DNA of 5,705 nucleotides, from positions 1-5,705 of the forward strand of contig CAJMQE010000144.1 of the NCBI GenBank assembly GCA_905215405.1. The letters are read 5' to 3'. Source of the stretch: an uncultured bacterium. Its GTDB lineage: Bacteria; Bacillota; Clostridia; Lachnospirales; Lachnospiraceae. The notes under the pieces were generated by a model. The model had not been told where the DNA came from and did not search any database. It was given only the letters and a program-made list of their open reading frames with translations. Shown piece after piece: positions 5,463 to 5,705 of the stretch. Both the position numbers and the translations under genes were made by a program. Each line of letters opens with the position of its first letter. Within the stretch, counting starts at the first letter, position 1.

Positions 5463-5530
5463 GAAACAAATTACAAATAGAGTAAAACAAATTAAAAACA
5501 GAGTAGAAATACATTAGAAACAGAGAAGTA
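5463..5530 (+). repeat. Degenerate 21-22 nt direct repeats after rsmA
   Basis: Related A-rich units follow the rsmA stop: CAAATAGAGTAAAACAAATTA (units begin at 5474 and 5495), preceded by a partial copy at 5463-5473 and followed by GAAACAGAGAAG from 5517. Common elements are AAACA(G)AG and a closing ATTA. There is no open frame. The units may be worn duplications of the rsmA stop region, which reads TAATAGATTAGAAA, or simple low-complexity drift. Confidence 0.4.
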
Positions 5531-5570
5531 ACGGATAAATTATAGAATTCATCTACCTCTTTAGGATGGA

Positions 5571-5627
5571 TTTCGAATCTAATAGAAAATTTCGGATCTA
5601 ATAGAAAAATTCGTATCTAATAAAAAA
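5571..5627 (+). repeat. Three tandem 19-bp repeats
   Basis: Unit 1 (5571-5589) is TTTCGAATCTAATAGAAAA. Unit 2 (5590-5608) differs only at position 6 (G for A). Unit 3 (5609-5627) has A at position 1, T at position 6 and A at position 15. The period is exactly 19 bp. The array lies between the rsmA stop and its terminator, so it should be transcribed as 3' untranslated RNA. I know no family to which it belongs. Confidence 0.8.
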
Positions 5628-5632
5628 GAGAG

Positions 5633-5664
5633 AAAGCGGACAGGATGTCCGCTTTTTTATTGTA
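5633..5664 (+). terminator. Intrinsic terminator of the rsmA transcript
   Basis: AAAGCGGACA (5633-5642) pairs perfectly with TGTCCGCTTT (5646-5655) around GGA, followed by TTTTTTATTG from 5653. It lies about 180 nt after the rsmA stop, leaving an unusually long 3' tail made of repeats. Confidence 0.88.
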
Positions 5665-5695
5665 TATACAATAAAACCCCCTGTTATACAGGGGG
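5663..5695 (-). terminator. Terminator for a minus-strand gene beyond the right edge
   Basis: CCCCCTG (5677-5683) pairs with CAGGGGG (5689-5695) around TTATA. Read on the minus strand the stem is followed by TTTTATTG (5676-5669), a proper T-tail, whereas on the + strand it is followed by GAAGAC. It therefore should end a leftward transcript from a gene that converges on rsmA and lies outside this window. Confidence 0.75.
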
Positions 5696-5705
5696 AAGAC
5701 GTCAA

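Overview
This is chromosomal DNA from a low-GC Gram-positive bacterium, most likely a gut Clostridium-cluster member of the Lachnospiraceae type. The basis is AT-rich spacers, strong GGAGG ribosome binding sites, sigma-A type promoters, an RsmA of the Firmicutes type with an N-terminal extension, and a small bacterial cyclophilin. The genus cannot be fixed from sequence alone. I see no transposase, integrase, CRISPR array, tRNA or rRNA.

Layout. Positions 1-75 hold the last codons of an upstream + strand gene (frame ambiguous) and its intrinsic terminator. Positions 76-680 are a long AT-rich spacer. It contains two related perfect palindromes (90-128 and 145-171), a possible 19-codon micro-ORF, a near-consensus promoter (429-457) and a leader of about 215 nt. 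A two-gene operon follows (681-2611): a double zinc-ribbon, tail-anchored protein and a membrane TPM-domain protein, joined by an ATGA overlap. They resemble the Bacillus YdjG/YdjH pair of the PspA/SPFH envelope-stress system. A very long bidirectional terminator (2618-2699) separates them from a convergent cyclophilin-type peptidyl-prolyl isomerase on the minus strand (2733-3257).

The isomerase is divergent from a GNAT acetyltransferase with an unassigned N-terminal half of about 140 residues (3546-4484). Next comes rsmA/ksgA, the 16S rRNA dimethyladenosine transferase (4541-5455), with its own promoter. The window ends in a repeat-rich 3' region with three tandem 19-bp repeats, then two facing terminators at 5633-5695. 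The second of these implies a minus-strand gene beyond the right edge.

Functionally the window is mainly housekeeping (protein folding, rRNA modification, protein or small-molecule acetylation) plus a membrane-associated gene pair probably linked to envelope stress. I did not find a convincing new multi-gene system. The least explained elements are the paired palindromes at 90-171, which are alike except for a symmetric 6-bp difference in both arms, and the N-terminal half of the GNAT protein.
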